Below, piece after piece: positions 1 to 8,744 of a stretch of 8,943 bases of DNA. Position 1 is the first letter of the stretch. Every line of letters starts with the position of its first letter. The notes under the pieces were generated by a model. It did not search any database. It was not told the DNA's origin and worked only from the letters and a program-made list of their open reading frames with translations. The translations under genes and the position numbers were made by a program. The stretch is from Burkholderiales bacterium. GTDB taxonomy: Bacteria > Pseudomonadota > Gammaproteobacteria > Burkholderiales > Burkholderiaceae_C. The stretch covers positions 1-8,943 of the forward strand of contig CANHBY010000026.1 in NCBI GenBank assembly GCA_947458895.1. The letters run 5' to 3'.

Positions 1-62
1 AGCAACGACGCCATCGGGTTTGAGGGCCAGCGAGCAAGCGGCATTTCAGCCCTGACACGACA
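1..62. other. Left edge of window, unassigned
   Basis: Three readings compete and none can be settled in 62 bases. On the minus strand an ATG at 44-42 has AGGG five bases upstream and would start a gene reading MPLARWPSNPMASL out of the window. On the plus strand, frame 1 is open from base 1 to a TAG at 64-66 (it ends GISALTRH) and could be the C-terminus of a convergent gene overlapping the end of the PAS protein gene. Plus frame 2 is open to a TGA at 50-52. No minus-strand frame here shows the DPLTG-type start of a GGDEF domain. Confidence 0.25.
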
Positions 63-1763
63 CTAGCCGCTGCGTAAACGCGAGTTGCCCACAACGATGC
101 TCAAGCGAACCGCCAAGCGGTTGATCTCTTCCTGAGATGGCAAGGGGCGCTCGGGGCCTGGGCTCCTGATCACCACCAAGCCGACAACGCGCCCGGCGGC
201 CATCAAGGGCAAGCAGGCGGTCATGCGGCCATCCTGTGGCACGTGGTCACAACGCAGGGTGACGACACCGTCTGAAATATGCGCTCGCCGGGTTCGCAGC
301 GCCCAGCAGGCCTCGGTCGGCAAAAAAACATGGGCATGGTCTGGGGCTCTGTGCCGGATAAACTCAACATGCTCACTGTCCTCAAGGTACAAAGCGGTTT
401 CAAAGCCGGGAATCAAGGTGGGCAGGCTGGCCCAAAGCACGTCGGCCGACTCTTCAAGGCCCGAGCACTGCTGCAACAAGTCGGCGACACGGCTGAGGGC
501 TGCATCGAAAGCGCGGTCAGCGCTGAGTTGTTGAAGTCGGCGCTCCAATTCTTCGTTAGCCTGGCGAACAGCCGCTTCTGCCATCCGCTGATCATGAATG
601 TCGCGCAGGTTGATCAACAGGCCATTGATCATTTTGTCGGCCAGCATGTTCATCCCATTGCCGTCGTAGATACGCAGATGACCAGAGGCCTGGCGAAGTT
701 TGATGTCCAACCGACCACGGGCTCCAGGGTAGGAAAAAAGCCGAGTCAAAGCAGCCTTTACCATCTCACGCTGATCCTCCTGGACCCAAGATACAAGGTC
801 CTTTCCGATGAGATCCGATGGGCTCCAGCCCAGCAACCTCATGGTGTTGCTTGAGGCTGAGCGCACCACCAAATCGGCATCCACAATCAGCACCGTCTCG
901 GAGGAAAGAGAGGTCATGATTTCCTGGCGCGCCAAGGCCGCGGCCATCCTCAGCTCGGCCTCTCGTGCCGCCGTCACATCAACGAGAGAAGCAAACACCG
1001 CTGAGGTCGGCGAGTCAACGAGGCGGCGAGCCTCAATCTCGATCCAGGTGACCATGCCAGCCGCCTTCTCCACGCCCACCAGCTCGGCTTGAACACCGCC
1101 TGAGCGCAACACGCGCATGGAGGGATGCTCATGTGCAGGCAGGATTGACATGTCTCTGCGCAAGGATCTCACCCGTGGATCCACCAACGTGCGGCCCACC
1201 AGTTGCTCACGCGTGAAGCCAAGAATCTTCTCGGCCGCCGTGTTGGCCTCAATGATCGCGCCAAGAGCAGACTGAACCACGATCCCCACCGACATGTCTC
1301 GAACCAGAAGGCCTGCCAGCGAGGTGGTGCTGTCCAGCTCTTTGCGCAGGGCGCGCTCCTCACTCACATCCAAAAGACTGATTCCTAAAAATTCAGGCTC
1401 ATCCTCCAATCGGTAGGTGCGAGCAAAGGCCGTGAAGCGGGTGCTGTCAAGGCGTTGCGCTTCCACTGTGTGAAGGCTCGCCACCTGCCCAGGAAGCGTT
1501 TTTTCATCAGTGGGAAGCCCACTGAGAATCAACTGATACAGGCGCAGCCCAGCCAGTGCACCAGCCTGAGAACAAAAGGCCTGTTCGGCGACCCGATTGG
1601 CTGCAATCACCTTTTGGTCAGCATCAAATACCAGCACAGCCTCCCCATGCGCCTGCACCACGGCGTTGGTGACCCAGGTCAAGGGATCTGACTGCTCTGC
1701 CTTTGGGGATTTGCGCTCGGCAACATGAGCAGGCTGGCTGTCCAAGGATTTTTTCCGCGCCAT
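63..1763 (-). CDS. PAS-PAS-PAS-GAF sensory protein without an output domain
   Basis: This 566-residue protein has no signal peptide or membrane segment, so it is probably a cytoplasmic sensor. Three PAS-like domains lie at about 27-135, 145-265 and 285-395, each ending in the typical 'xDVT/S/RDIxxxR' type exit. A charged, probably coiled-coil helix follows (about 390-420), then a GAF-like domain at about 420-560. No kinase, GGDEF, EAL, HTH or methyl-accepting domain is present. The last residues (NSRLRSG) align with NLRLRKT in the upstream cyclase, just before its GGDEF domain, so the protein stops at the linker where an output domain would normally attach. The GAF domain carries C486-W487, C505-x-H507 and C517, matching the cyclase's GAF domain. 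The ATG at 1763 lies one base after the upstream stop, with GAGG six bases ahead of it, so translation is probably coupled. The function is inferred: a ligand-sensing partner or modulator of the cyclase. Confidence 0.85.
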   Translation of the reverse strand: MARKKSLDSQPAHVAERKSPKAEQSDPLTWVTNAVVQAHGEAVLVFDADQKVIAANRVAEQAFCSQAGALAGLRLYQLILSGLPTDEKTLPGQVASLHTVEAQRLDSTRFTAFARTYRLEDEPEFLGISLLDVSEERALRKELDSTTSLAGLLVRDMSVGIVVQSALGAIIEANTAAEKILGFTREQLVGRTLVDPRVRSLRRDMSILPAHEHPSMRVLRSGGVQAELVGVEKAAGMVTWIEIEARRLVDSPTSAVFASLVDVTAAREAELRMAAALARQEIMTSLSSETVLIVDADLVVRSASSNTMRLLGWSPSDLIGKDLVSWVQEDQREMVKAALTRLFSYPGARGRLDIKLRQASGHLRIYDGNGMNMLADKMINGLLINLRDIHDQRMAEAAVRQANEELERRLQQLSADRAFDAALSRVADLLQQCSGLEESADVLWASLPTLIPGFETALYLEDSEHVEFIRHRAPDHAHVFLPTEACWALRTRRAHISDGVVTLRCDHVPQDGRMTACLPLMAAGRVVGLVVIRSPGPERPLPSQEEINRLAVRLSIVVGNSRLRSG

Positions 1764-1764
1764 G

Positions 1765-4206
1765 TCAGACCTCGATGATCAAGGGTTGGCTCACTTCGGC
1801 TTCGACACCGGCAGGGCCGTGAGCCAACCCCTCTAACGACATCTCTGCTTCGGAATACACCACGACGCGGTTGCGGCCCGCAGCCTTGGCTGCATACAAG
1901 GCCTGGTCGGCATGGCGGAACAGTTCGTCCACAGTCGATTGCAAAAGCTCAACATGCACAAGCCCAATCGAACAAGTGCAGCGCAGGCCTTCACCCGCCA
2001 AGCGGGCTTGATCGACCGCCGTGCAAAGTGACTCGGCCAGCTCAAGCGCATCGGCCTTTGCGGCTTCGGGCAGTAGAACCACAAACTCTTCGCCGCCCAC
2101 ACGAGCCACCACATCGGTGGTGCGCAGGTGATTGCGAAGGAGCGCCCCCAAACCAGCCAGCACCCGGTCCCCTCGCTCATGGCCGAATTCATCATTGATG
2201 CGTTTGAAGTGATCCACATCGAGCACCATGAGTGCAAAGGGAGCATGCGTTTTGAGATGCCGATGGAGGGTGATGCGCAATTCATGATCCAACTGCCTGC
2301 GGTTGATGGCACCCGTGAGGGGATCCTGAGTGGCTTGCTCCTCCAGGGTCTTGCGCAATCTCAAATTGGCCAAAACGCCGGAGAATTGGCGTGCCTGATC
2401 CGAGAGGCTGGCGATTCGTCGATTGCGCTCTTTCCAAATGGCCGAGGCGCCGCCACCGTTTTGATTCGGCAGGGGCGTGGTCAAAACGGCCACTGTGCGC
2501 AGACCATCCGCAAGAGGAGCGCACATCCAGGTGGACTGTTCTTCTTGAATGTGCGCACAGCGCAGCGAGCCCACCTCGCTGATGAATACCTGGCCAGTCT
2601 TGAAGCCCCAGCACTCATGCGCCTCCACATTGTGCCCAGCCGCATCGACACCTTCCGCAGACGGAGCATCGGGGCGTGAGGTCACCCGCGGAATCAACAA
2701 CTGCGGTGCAGCCTCACCAAAGATGAGGGGAAGAAAGGCCGAAATGACGGCCAGTGCCTCGCGCAGGGAGCGGCTGGCCGACACATACTCGTAAGCCTCG
2801 CTGATTTTTGCCGCCTCGACCTCACGGCGGCGCAATATCTCCAACTGGCCCTCCAGCTGGGCGGCTCTCACGCGCTCAGATTGCGCCGCCCGCAACTCAG
2901 AAAGCTCGGCAGCCACAGCCACCCAACCCACTGTGCCGCCATCTTGGGCTCGCAGAGGGCTGATCGTCACCATCATCGGGTAGCGAACACCGGACAAAGA
3001 GACATAGGTCCACTCGCGCCTGGCGCGACCGTCTCCCGCGCCACACACCAAGACTTCAAAGTCTGTGCCGGGTATCCGGTTGTTCAATGTTGTACAGCCT
3101 CGCCTTGCGTCTGCCAACTCGACAGGATCGTGAAAGCTCACCAAGTTGGTGGAGGTGATTTGCTCGAGCACAGTAGCACCCAGCATGCGCTGGGCGGTGG
3201 GGTTCATGTAAGTGATACGGCCATCCAAATCGGTGGCAATCACCACCACACCGGTTGACTCAATGGCGGCGGCAAAGAGATCGGTCCAACGATGTACCTC
3301 ACTTTGCAAATGCAGCTCGCGCTCCTTGACGCAGTCGAGCTCATGCATCGGCGCCAGGACGCTGCAAAAGGGCGTCAGCAGTTTCACCCATTCCTCGTCA
3401 AAGCCACCAGGACGGTTGAAAAGTGCGAGCAATCCCACAACGCCCCCATTGCCCAGCACCGGCAGGCCCATGAATGACTCCACCGCCACGGTAAGTTCGG
3501 GCGGAATTCCAGCCACAGGCGAGTTGCGAAGCAGAGGCAATACAGAACCAGCCACATCTGCCCAGGGTGATCCGGGGAGGTTGAGCCATGCGGGCTCGAA
3601 ATGCATAAGCTCAGGGCGATGGGACCTGAAGCCGCTCAATTCAAGCTCATGCTTGGCACCAAAGGCTGTGGGTTGAAAGGCCAGGAACCCAAAGGCTGAG
3701 TCAGTGAGCTGGAGCAAACTTTCGATCAGGTCATTGAAAGACAGCCCGGACCACCCCTCCTGAATATAACGTTGCTGCATGTGCCCCACGACCTCACGAA
3801 GCACCGTTCGACGCTCCAATTCAAGGTCTCTCGCCACGCTGGCAGTCACGTCCTGCGCAACCGCCAGGATAGCGCCCTGGTCACTGACATGTGAATCCCA
3901 CTGCAAGACCACCCAAGCACCTGACTTGGCGCGGTAGCGGTTGCGAAATCTCACCGTGGTCTCGCCTCGCGCCAGGCCCTCTAACTGGGCTAGCGTTGCG
4001 GCAAGATCATCTGGGTGTACAAGGTCCAGGAAGGGGCGCGACATCAGCTCCTGCTCGGTCCAGCCCAGTACCGCCTGCCAGGGGCCCCCAAGAGACGTGA
4101 AATTGCCATCCAGGCTGGCAAGACAAACCATCAAGGGGGCCTCGTGGAAGAACCTTGCTTCAATGCCATCGTTCTGCACAGCAGGAGATCTTCGATGTGT
4201 GGACAT
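1765..4206 (-). CDS. PAS/GAF sensor diguanylate cyclase (GGDEF)
   Basis: It is predicted to make c-di-GMP from two GTP. From the chosen start (813 residues) the order is PAS (about 15-133), GAF (148-288), PAS (303-438), a helical linker (438-468), a second GAF-like domain (468-616) and GGDEF (about 628-787), with a 28-residue tail. The cyclase domain opens with DPLTGAINRRQLDHEL and has DVDHFKRINDEFGHERGD. The active-site loop is GGEEF (704-708), and an RTTD inhibitory site (695-698) lies five residues before it, so both catalysis and product inhibition look intact. No membrane segment is visible. The frame stays open up to a GTG at 4332, but that extension is not PAS-like. The ATG at 4206 puts a normal short leader before the first PAS, although its ribosome site (GGGGG) is poor. 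An ATG at 4251 is the alternative. The next gene follows after one base. The input signal cannot be read from the sequence. Confidence 0.9.
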   Translation of the reverse strand: MSTHRRSPAVQNDGIEARFFHEAPLMVCLASLDGNFTSLGGPWQAVLGWTEQELMSRPFLDLVHPDDLAATLAQLEGLARGETTVRFRNRYRAKSGAWVVLQWDSHVSDQGAILAVAQDVTASVARDLELERRTVLREVVGHMQQRYIQEGWSGLSFNDLIESLLQLTDSAFGFLAFQPTAFGAKHELELSGFRSHRPELMHFEPAWLNLPGSPWADVAGSVLPLLRNSPVAGIPPELTVAVESFMGLPVLGNGGVVGLLALFNRPGGFDEEWVKLLTPFCSVLAPMHELDCVKERELHLQSEVHRWTDLFAAAIESTGVVVIATDLDGRITYMNPTAQRMLGATVLEQITSTNLVSFHDPVELADARRGCTTLNNRIPGTDFEVLVCGAGDGRARREWTYVSLSGVRYPMMVTISPLRAQDGGTVGWVAVAAELSELRAAQSERVRAAQLEGQLEILRRREVEAAKISEAYEYVSASRSLREALAVISAFLPLIFGEAAPQLLIPRVTSRPDAPSAEGVDAAGHNVEAHECWGFKTGQVFISEVGSLRCAHIQEEQSTWMCAPLADGLRTVAVLTTPLPNQNGGGASAIWKERNRRIASLSDQARQFSGVLANLRLRKTLEEQATQDPLTGAINRRQLDHELRITLHRHLKTHAPFALMVLDVDHFKRINDEFGHERGDRVLAGLGALLRNHLRTTDVVARVGGEEFVVLLPEAAKADALELAESLCTAVDQARLAGEGLRCTCSIGLVHVELLQSTVDELFRHADQALYAAKAAGRNRVVVYSEAEMSLEGLAHGPAGVEAEVSQPLIIEV
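1770..1773 (-). promoter_or_regulatory. Ribosome binding site at the TGACATG junction
   Basis: GAGG on the minus strand lies six bases before the ATG at 1763-1761, inside the last codons of the upstream cyclase gene. The stop (1767-1765) and start are separated by one base. Reinitiation or coupled translation of the two sensory proteins is the natural inference. Confidence 0.6.
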
Positions 4207-4432
4207 GCGCGCCCCCGGGTGATCAGTGTGTGCAGATCTCAGACAACGCATCACCACAACGCTGTCAATCCACACGAAAGTCAGACATCTCCACCCTAGG
4301 GATATCCCGACGCCCGGTATGTGCGACAACACACCTTGGACCGCGTGCCGATTGACGCCTCACAAACGAAGCCAAAGAAAGGCCAACCTCACCCCCTTCA
4401 CACACCCATCAACAACCTCAGGGCCCAAGCAA
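4207..4432. other. Intergenic gap between thiolase and cyclase genes
   Basis: Nothing here looks like a gene. After the thiolase stop there is no clear GC hairpin followed by a T-run, so readthrough into the cyclase gene cannot be excluded. Two short overlapping palindromes, CCCTAGGG (4294-4301) and GGGATATCCC (4299-4308), stand out but may be chance. Confidence 0.5.
4263..4268 (-). promoter_or_regulatory. Candidate -35 box of the cyclase gene promoter
   Basis: A perfect TTGACA occurs on the minus strand 56 bases before the ATG at 4206. The sequence at the expected 16-18 base spacing (TTGTCT or its neighbours) is a poor -10 match, so this is only a candidate. If real, transcription would start downstream of the alternative ATG at 4251 and the GTG at 4332, which supports the 4206 start. 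Confidence 0.25.
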
Positions 4433-5614
4433 TCAAATGATCTCCAGCGCCATGGCCGCTGCTTCGCCACCCCCAATGCACAAGGTGGCTACGCCAAACT
4501 GCAGGCCGCGCTGTCGCAAAGCACCCATCAAGGTGACCACGATACGAGCCCCGCTGGCCCCGATGGGGTGGCCCAGAGCGCAAGCGCCCCCATGCACATT
4601 CACCACATCAGCCGACAGGCCCAGTTCGACCATCGCTGCCAAGGGCACGGCGGCGAAGGCTTCATTGATTTCCCATAAATCGACCTGATCAGTGGCCCAA
4701 CCGGCTTTTTTCAGCACTTTCTCTATGGCGCCAATGGGTGCCGTTGTGAACCAGTGGGGCTCCTGGGCGTGAACAGCATGAGCACGAATACGCGCCAAGG
4801 GCGTGCGCCCCAGCCGCCTGGCATCCGACTCTCTCATCAGCACCAGCGCAGCAGCGCCATCAGAAATACTGGATGCATTGGCGGCTGTGATGGTGCCGCC
4901 GGCCTTGAAGGCAGGCTTCAAGCTGGCAACCTTGTCGAGCTTGGCCTTGGCCGGCTGCTCGTCTCGATCAATGAGCACCGAACCCGATTTACCCGGCACG
5001 TTGACCGATTCCATTTCCCAGGAAAAATATCCCTCAGCCTGTGCCTTCAGAGCCCGCTCGGTAGAGCGAATAGCGAACTCATCTTGCTGCTGTCGGCTGA
5101 ACTGGTACTTGGTCACACAGTCCTCAGCAAATTCGCCCATAGATCGCCCACGCTCATAGGCATCTTCAAGACCATCGAGCGCCATGTGATCGAAAAACTG
5201 GCCTGCGCCGTATCGAATGCCCTTGCGCACGTGCATCAGGTGGGGGGCGTTGCTCATGCTCTCCATGCCGCCTGCAACCACCACCTGGGCCGATTCAGCG
5301 CGCAGCATGTCATGCGCGAACATCATGGTGCGCAAACCTGATCCGCACATCTTGGAAAGCGTCACCGCCCCCACCGAGACCGGCAAGCCAGCCCCCAAGG
5401 CCGCTTGCCGCGCCGGGGCCTGACCCTGACCCGCCATCAGGCAGTTGCCCATGAGCACTTCATCAATCGTTGAAGGCTCAATGCCAGCACGGCCCACAGC
5501 CGCACGAATCGCCGCCGCCCCCAGCTCATGTGCAGCAAGCCCCGAGAGCTCACCCAGCAAGCTGCCCATGGGCGTGCGAGCGACACCCACGATCACGACC
5601 GAATCGGTTGTCAT
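4433..5614 (-). CDS. Acetyl-CoA C-acetyltransferase (thiolase)
   Basis: This 393-residue thiolase has the usual length of the family (Zoogloea thiolase, 392). It should interconvert acetoacetyl-CoA plus CoA with two acetyl-CoA. All catalytic elements are visible: nucleophile C90 in [19 protein letters not shown] at 317-321, H349 in [10 protein letters not shown], and C379 in [31 protein letters not shown] (240-259) is a typical family segment. The ATG overlaps the aceK stop as ATGA, and AGGAG lies six bases upstream, so the two genes are translationally coupled. Beside isovaleryl-CoA dehydrogenase, its likely job is the last step of leucine breakdown, after acetoacetate is activated. Roles in polyhydroxybutyrate synthesis or short-chain fatty-acid oxidation are equally compatible with the sequence alone, so no symbol is given. 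Confidence 0.93.
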   Translation of the reverse strand: MTTDSVVIVGVARTPMGSLLGELSGLAAHELGAAAIRAAVGRAGIEPSTIDEVLMGNCLMAGQGQAPARQAALGAGLPVSVGAVTLSKMCGSGLRTMMFAHDMLRAESAQVVVAGGMESMSNAPHLMHVRKGIRYGAGQFFDHMALDGLEDAYERGRSMGEFAEDCVTKYQFSRQQQDEFAIRSTERALKAQAEGYFSWEMESVNVPGKSGSVLIDRDEQPAKAKLDKVASLKPAFKAGGTITAANASSISDGAAALVLMRESDARRLGRTPLARIRAHAVHAQEPHWFTTAPIGAIEKVLKKAGWATDQVDLWEINEAFAAVPLAAMVELGLSADVVNVHGGACALGHPIGASGARIVVTLMGALRQRGLQFGVATLCIGGGEAAAMALEII

Positions 5615-7434
5615 AGGAAACTCCTGGCTGAGTCGTTGAATACAGCAGCCGGCTCATTCGCCACCCCTTGGCGTTGAAAGATGAACCGCTTGCTGTTTTC
5701 GTAAGGAAACACATCGTGCACATGGCCCGCCGTGATTCGCTCTTTGTGAGACTGCCAAAAGGCGGCATCCAGCAGCTCAGCGTGGTGCAGCATGAACACA
5801 TCCTTGACGGCAGGGTTACCCAAGAGGAACGGGCCAAAGGTTTCAGGAAACACATCTCGCGGCCCAACGGGGTACCAAACCTCGGCTGACAACTCATCTT
5901 CCTCGTTGCGCGCGGCAGGCACCCGACGGAAGTGGCAATCCGTCAGGTACTCGATTTCATCGTAATCATAAAAAACCACCTTGCCATGACGCGTCACGCC
6001 GAAGTTCTTCCACAGCATGTCGCCGGGAAAAATATTGGCCGCCACCAAATCCTTGATCGCGTTGCCATAGTCAATGACGGCATGTTGAATCTGGGCAGGC
6101 GAAGCCTCTTGAAGGTAGATGTTGAGCGGGATCATGCGCCGCTCGATGTACACATGCTTCAGGATCACCTCTTCACGACCATCGCCATCACGATCAGACA
6201 CTTCGAGCTGGCCGGGCGCGAAGTACTCCAGCTCTCGCATCAGCTCCTCACTGAAACGCTCGCGAGGAAAGGCCACGTTGCTGTACTCCAGCGTGTCAGC
6301 CATGCGCCCCACCCGATCGTGCTGCTTGACCATCAGGTATTTGTGCTGAATGAGTTCGCGGCTGGTGTCCTTCTGAGCAGGGAAAAAATCCTTGATGACT
6401 TTGAACACGTAAGGAAAGCTGGGCAAGTCAAAGACCAACATCACCATGCCCTTGATTCCAGGGGCAATGCGGAACTGGTCGGTGCTCAAACGCAAGTGGG
6501 CGAGAAAGTCGCGGTAGAACAGACTCTTGCCATGCTTTTGCAAACCCAGCGCGCTGTACAACTCATTGCGGGGCTTGCGCGGCATCATGGAGCGCAGAAA
6601 CTGCACATAGGCCGAAGGTACCTCCATATCGACCATGAAATAGGCTCGCGCAAAGCTGAACAACATCAGCAAATCATCTTCACTGAAGAGCATTGCATCG
6701 ATGGTCAACTTGGATTCGGAGGTATGCAAAATGGGCAAGGCAAAGGGTGTTTCTTTATAGCCATTGATCACCTTACCCAGCACATACGCACCCTTGTTGC
6801 GAAAGAACAAGGAACTCAAAACCTGCACCTGGAAATTGGCGCGCGCACGAAAGTTGCCCAGCTCCCCATCCACTGCATGCATGACCTGCGCGATGTCTCG
6901 CGGCAGGTCTTCAAAGGACTGCTGCAACCCGAAGTCCTGCACGATGCACAGCCAGGTCGATGCGAAGTTTTCCTTGGTCGGATAGTAGGCACGGAAGGTG
7001 GGGTGAGCACCCTCCCCGTCGTCGATGTATTCAGTCGACACCGCGGGCCGCACAAAGATGAAATCGTTGTGAAAATAATTGCGATGAAGAATTTTGGTGG
7101 TCACCGAGTTAAAAAAGGTCTCGGCCAGCTCAGGCTGGTGGTGATTGATCAGCAGACCGATGTAGTGCAACTTGACCTGTTGCCAGATCTCCATCGACAG
7201 GTTTTCAGCCTGGAAGTCGCGCTGCAAAGCCTCATAAGCCTCGTGCACACGCAGGTCATAGAACTCGATCCGCTCACGCTGCGCGCGCTGCTGACCATGC
7301 CAGTCGGCCTGCTCAAAGCGAAGCTTGGCCAGGGCACTGGTTTCTCTGAACAGCCGGTAGTGGCGATTAAAACCTTCCAGCATCGCCTTGGCGATGTCGA
7401 ACGCTTGAGCATGGTTGAGTTTGGCTGGGAACAT
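5611..7434 (-). CDS. aceK: Isocitrate dehydrogenase kinase/phosphatase AceK
   Basis: AceK phosphorylates isocitrate dehydrogenase and so inactivates it, and it also removes the phosphate; both reactions use one ATP-binding site. This sends isocitrate to the glyoxylate bypass during growth on acetyl-CoA-yielding substrates. From the chosen ATG it has 607 residues, against 578 in E. coli. Family landmarks are RFEQADWH near residue 40, the ATP-binding loop GIKGMVM (326-332), the strand with FKVIKD (344-349), the catalytic Asp472 in [16 protein letters not shown] (equivalent to E. coli D457), and DYDE (490-493). No residue looks lost. The frame extends to a GTG at 7479 and an ATG at 7473, but neither has a good ribosome site. 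The ATG at 7434 has GGAG eight bases upstream, and MFPxxL matches the N-terminus I recall for betaproteobacterial AceK. It lies 97 bases after ivd and overlaps the thiolase gene by four bases, with no aceA or aceB in the window. Confidence 0.96.
   Translation of the reverse strand: MFPAKLNHAQAFDIAKAMLEGFNRHYRLFRETSALAKLRFEQADWHGQQRAQRERIEFYDLRVHEAYEALQRDFQAENLSMEIWQQVKLHYIGLLINHHQPELAETFFNSVTTKILHRNYFHNDFIFVRPAVSTEYIDDGEGAHPTFRAYYPTKENFASTWLCIVQDFGLQQSFEDLPRDIAQVMHAVDGELGNFRARANFQVQVLSSLFFRNKGAYVLGKVINGYKETPFALPILHTSESKLTIDAMLFSEDDLLMLFSFARAYFMVDMEVPSAYVQFLRSMMPRKPRNELYSALGLQKHGKSLFYRDFLAHLRLSTDQFRIAPGIKGMVMLVFDLPSFPYVFKVIKDFFPAQKDTSRELIQHKYLMVKQHDRVGRMADTLEYSNVAFPRERFSEELMRELEYFAPGQLEVSDRDGDGREEVILKHVYIERRMIPLNIYLQEASPAQIQHAVIDYGNAIKDLVAANIFPGDMLWKNFGVTRHGKVVFYDYDEIEYLTDCHFRRVPAARNEEDELSAEVWYPVGPRDVFPETFGPFLLGNPAVKDVFMLHHAELLDAAFWQSHKERITAGHVHDVFPYENSKRFIFQRQGVANEPAAVFNDSARSFL
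5621..5625 (-). promoter_or_regulatory. Ribosome binding site of the thiolase gene
   Basis: AGGAG lies inside the end of aceK, six bases before the thiolase ATG (5614-5612). It fixes the start and fits coupled translation across the ATGA overlap. Confidence 0.75.
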
Positions 7435-7531
7435 CCCGTGGGCTCCAAAAACGGAAGTGGCGTGTGTGCCCATCGGCACGGGCCGTGGTCAGTCGGTAAG
7501 CTCTGCCGCACTCAAGTGGCACAACGGCAGC
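7435..7531. other. Spacer between ivd and aceK
   Basis: This 97-base spacer has a weak inverted repeat, CTGCCG (7503-7508) with CGGCAG (7525-7530), around a 16-base loop and with no T-run. It is not a convincing terminator, so ivd and aceK are probably cotranscribed. A small mRNA structure that tunes aceK expression relative to ivd is possible but unsupported. Confidence 0.35.
7443..7446 (-). promoter_or_regulatory. Ribosome binding site that sets the aceK start
   Basis: GGAG eight bases before the ATG at 7434-7432 is the best Shine-Dalgarno in the region. The upstream candidates GTG 7479 and ATG 7473 are preceded by GACCACGGCCC, with no comparable site. Confidence 0.6.
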
Positions 7532-8719
7532 TCACGCCGTTTCGGAAAACAACTCTTTGCCGATCAGCATACGGCGGATTTCGCTCGTGCCTGCGCCGAT
7601 TTCATACAACTTGGCATCACGCCAAAGTCGGCCAAGCGGGTAGTCGTTGATGTAGCCGTTGCCGCCGAAGATTTGGATGCCCTCGCCGGCCATCCAAGTG
7701 GCTTTCTCGGCGCACCACAAAATGACCGAGGCACAGTCTTTGCGCACTGAGCGCGTGTGCCCGCCCGGCTGGGCTGCCAGCAGGTCAAGGTTCTTGCCAA
7801 CGGTGTAGCAAAAGGCGCGTGCGGCCTGCAACACCGTGTACATGTCGGCCAACTTGGCTTGGATCAATTGGAATTCACCAATGCTCTGGCCAAACTGTTT
7901 GCGGTCATGAACATAGGGCACCACGTTGTCCATCACTGCCTGCATGATGCCTAAGGGCCCGGCCGCCAAGACAGCTCGTTCAAAGTCCAGCCCGCTCATG
8001 AGCACCTTGGCGCCACCATGAAGCTGGCCCAACACATTGTCTTTGGGCACCGCCACATCACGAAACACCAGCTCGCCAGTGTGGCTGCCGCGCATACCAA
8101 GTTTGTTGAGCTTCTGGGCGACGCTGAAGCCAGGCGTGTCTCGCTCCACCAGCAAGGCACTGATGCCCTTGGGGCCCAGATCCGGCGCCGTCTTGGCGTA
8201 CACAACCAACACATCCGCATCAGGCCCGTTGGTGATCCACATTTTGCTGCCGTTGAGCAAGAAATGATCGCCATGATCCTGCGCTCTGAGTTGCATGCTC
8301 ATCACGTCAGAACCGGCCCCCGGCTCGCTCATGGCCAGGGCCCCCACATGCTCACCACTGATCAACCGAGGCAGGTATTTTTGCTTTTGAGCCGAAGTGC
8401 CATTTCTCTTGATTTGGTTGACACACAGGTTGCTATGCGCCCCATAGCTCAGGCCCACACTGGCCGAAGCGCGGCTGATTTCTTCCATGGCGATCATGTG
8501 AGCCAGGTAGCCCATGCCAGCACCCCCCTCACTCTCTGGCACCGTCACGCCGAGCAAACCCATTGCGCCCATCTTGGGCCACAGGTCCATCGGAAACTGG
8601 TCACTCGCGTCGACCTCAGCGGCCCGCGGCGCGATCTCGCCTTGGGCAAAGCTGCAAACCGCATCCCTCAGCGCATCAATCTCATCGCCGAGTTGAAAAT
8701 TCAAGCCTGGCAGGTTCAT
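7532..8719 (-). CDS. ivd: Isovaleryl-CoA dehydrogenase
   Basis: This FAD enzyme oxidises isovaleryl-CoA to 3-methylcrotonyl-CoA in leucine breakdown and passes electrons to electron-transfer flavoprotein (alternative name liuA). At 395 residues it has the full acyl-CoA dehydrogenase length. Signatures include [13 protein letters not shown] (126-138), [21 protein letters not shown] and [11 protein letters not shown] (351-361). The subfamily call rests on the catalytic Glu247 in [15 protein letters not shown], the position used by isovaleryl-CoA dehydrogenase (E254 in the human enzyme). The C-terminal [12 protein letters not shown] (372-383) lacks the Glu used by most other acyl-CoA dehydrogenases. 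The start is the ATG at 8719, because AGGAG lies eight bases upstream. A TTG at 8725 would be only two bases from that site. It appears to be the first gene of the ivd-aceK-thiolase unit. The methylcrotonyl-CoA carboxylase and later leucine-pathway genes are not in the window. Confidence 0.95.
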   Translation of the reverse strand: MNLPGLNFQLGDEIDALRDAVCSFAQGEIAPRAAEVDASDQFPMDLWPKMGAMGLLGVTVPESEGGAGMGYLAHMIAMEEISRASASVGLSYGAHSNLCVNQIKRNGTSAQKQKYLPRLISGEHVGALAMSEPGAGSDVMSMQLRAQDHGDHFLLNGSKMWITNGPDADVLVVYAKTAPDLGPKGISALLVERDTPGFSVAQKLNKLGMRGSHTGELVFRDVAVPKDNVLGQLHGGAKVLMSGLDFERAVLAAGPLGIMQAVMDNVVPYVHDRKQFGQSIGEFQLIQAKLADMYTVLQAARAFCYTVGKNLDLLAAQPGGHTRSVRKDCASVILWCAEKATWMAGEGIQIFGGNGYINDYPLGRLWRDAKLYEIGAGTSEIRRMLIGKELFSETA

Positions 8720-8727
8720 GGGCAAAT

Positions 8728-8732
8728 CTCCT
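8728..8732 (-). promoter_or_regulatory. Ribosome binding site of ivd
   Basis: AGGAG eight bases before the ATG at 8719-8717 selects that codon over the in-frame TTG at 8725-8723. Confidence 0.8.
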
Positions 8733-8744
8733 GAATTCGGGCAA

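Noticed and set aside
4294..4308. Overlapping palindromes CCCTAGGG and GGGATATCCC
   Set aside because: Each is short and contiguous, with no partner copies nearby; there is too little to claim an operator or terminator.
4207..4332. N-terminal extension of the cyclase to GTG 4332
   Set aside because: The 42 extra residues have no domain character, no ribosome binding site and would cover the only promoter-like sequence in the gap.
5932..7650. Long plus-strand open frame (572 codons) opposite aceK
   Set aside because: It is antisense to a complete, clearly recognised AceK, shows no recognisable domain, and its composition (rich in His, Gln, Val) is typical of a shadow of a GC-rich gene on the other strand.
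8018..8734. Plus-strand open frame of 238 codons opposite ivd
   Set aside because: It mirrors the ivd coding frame, has no recognisable motif, and lies entirely over a catalytic-residue-complete gene.
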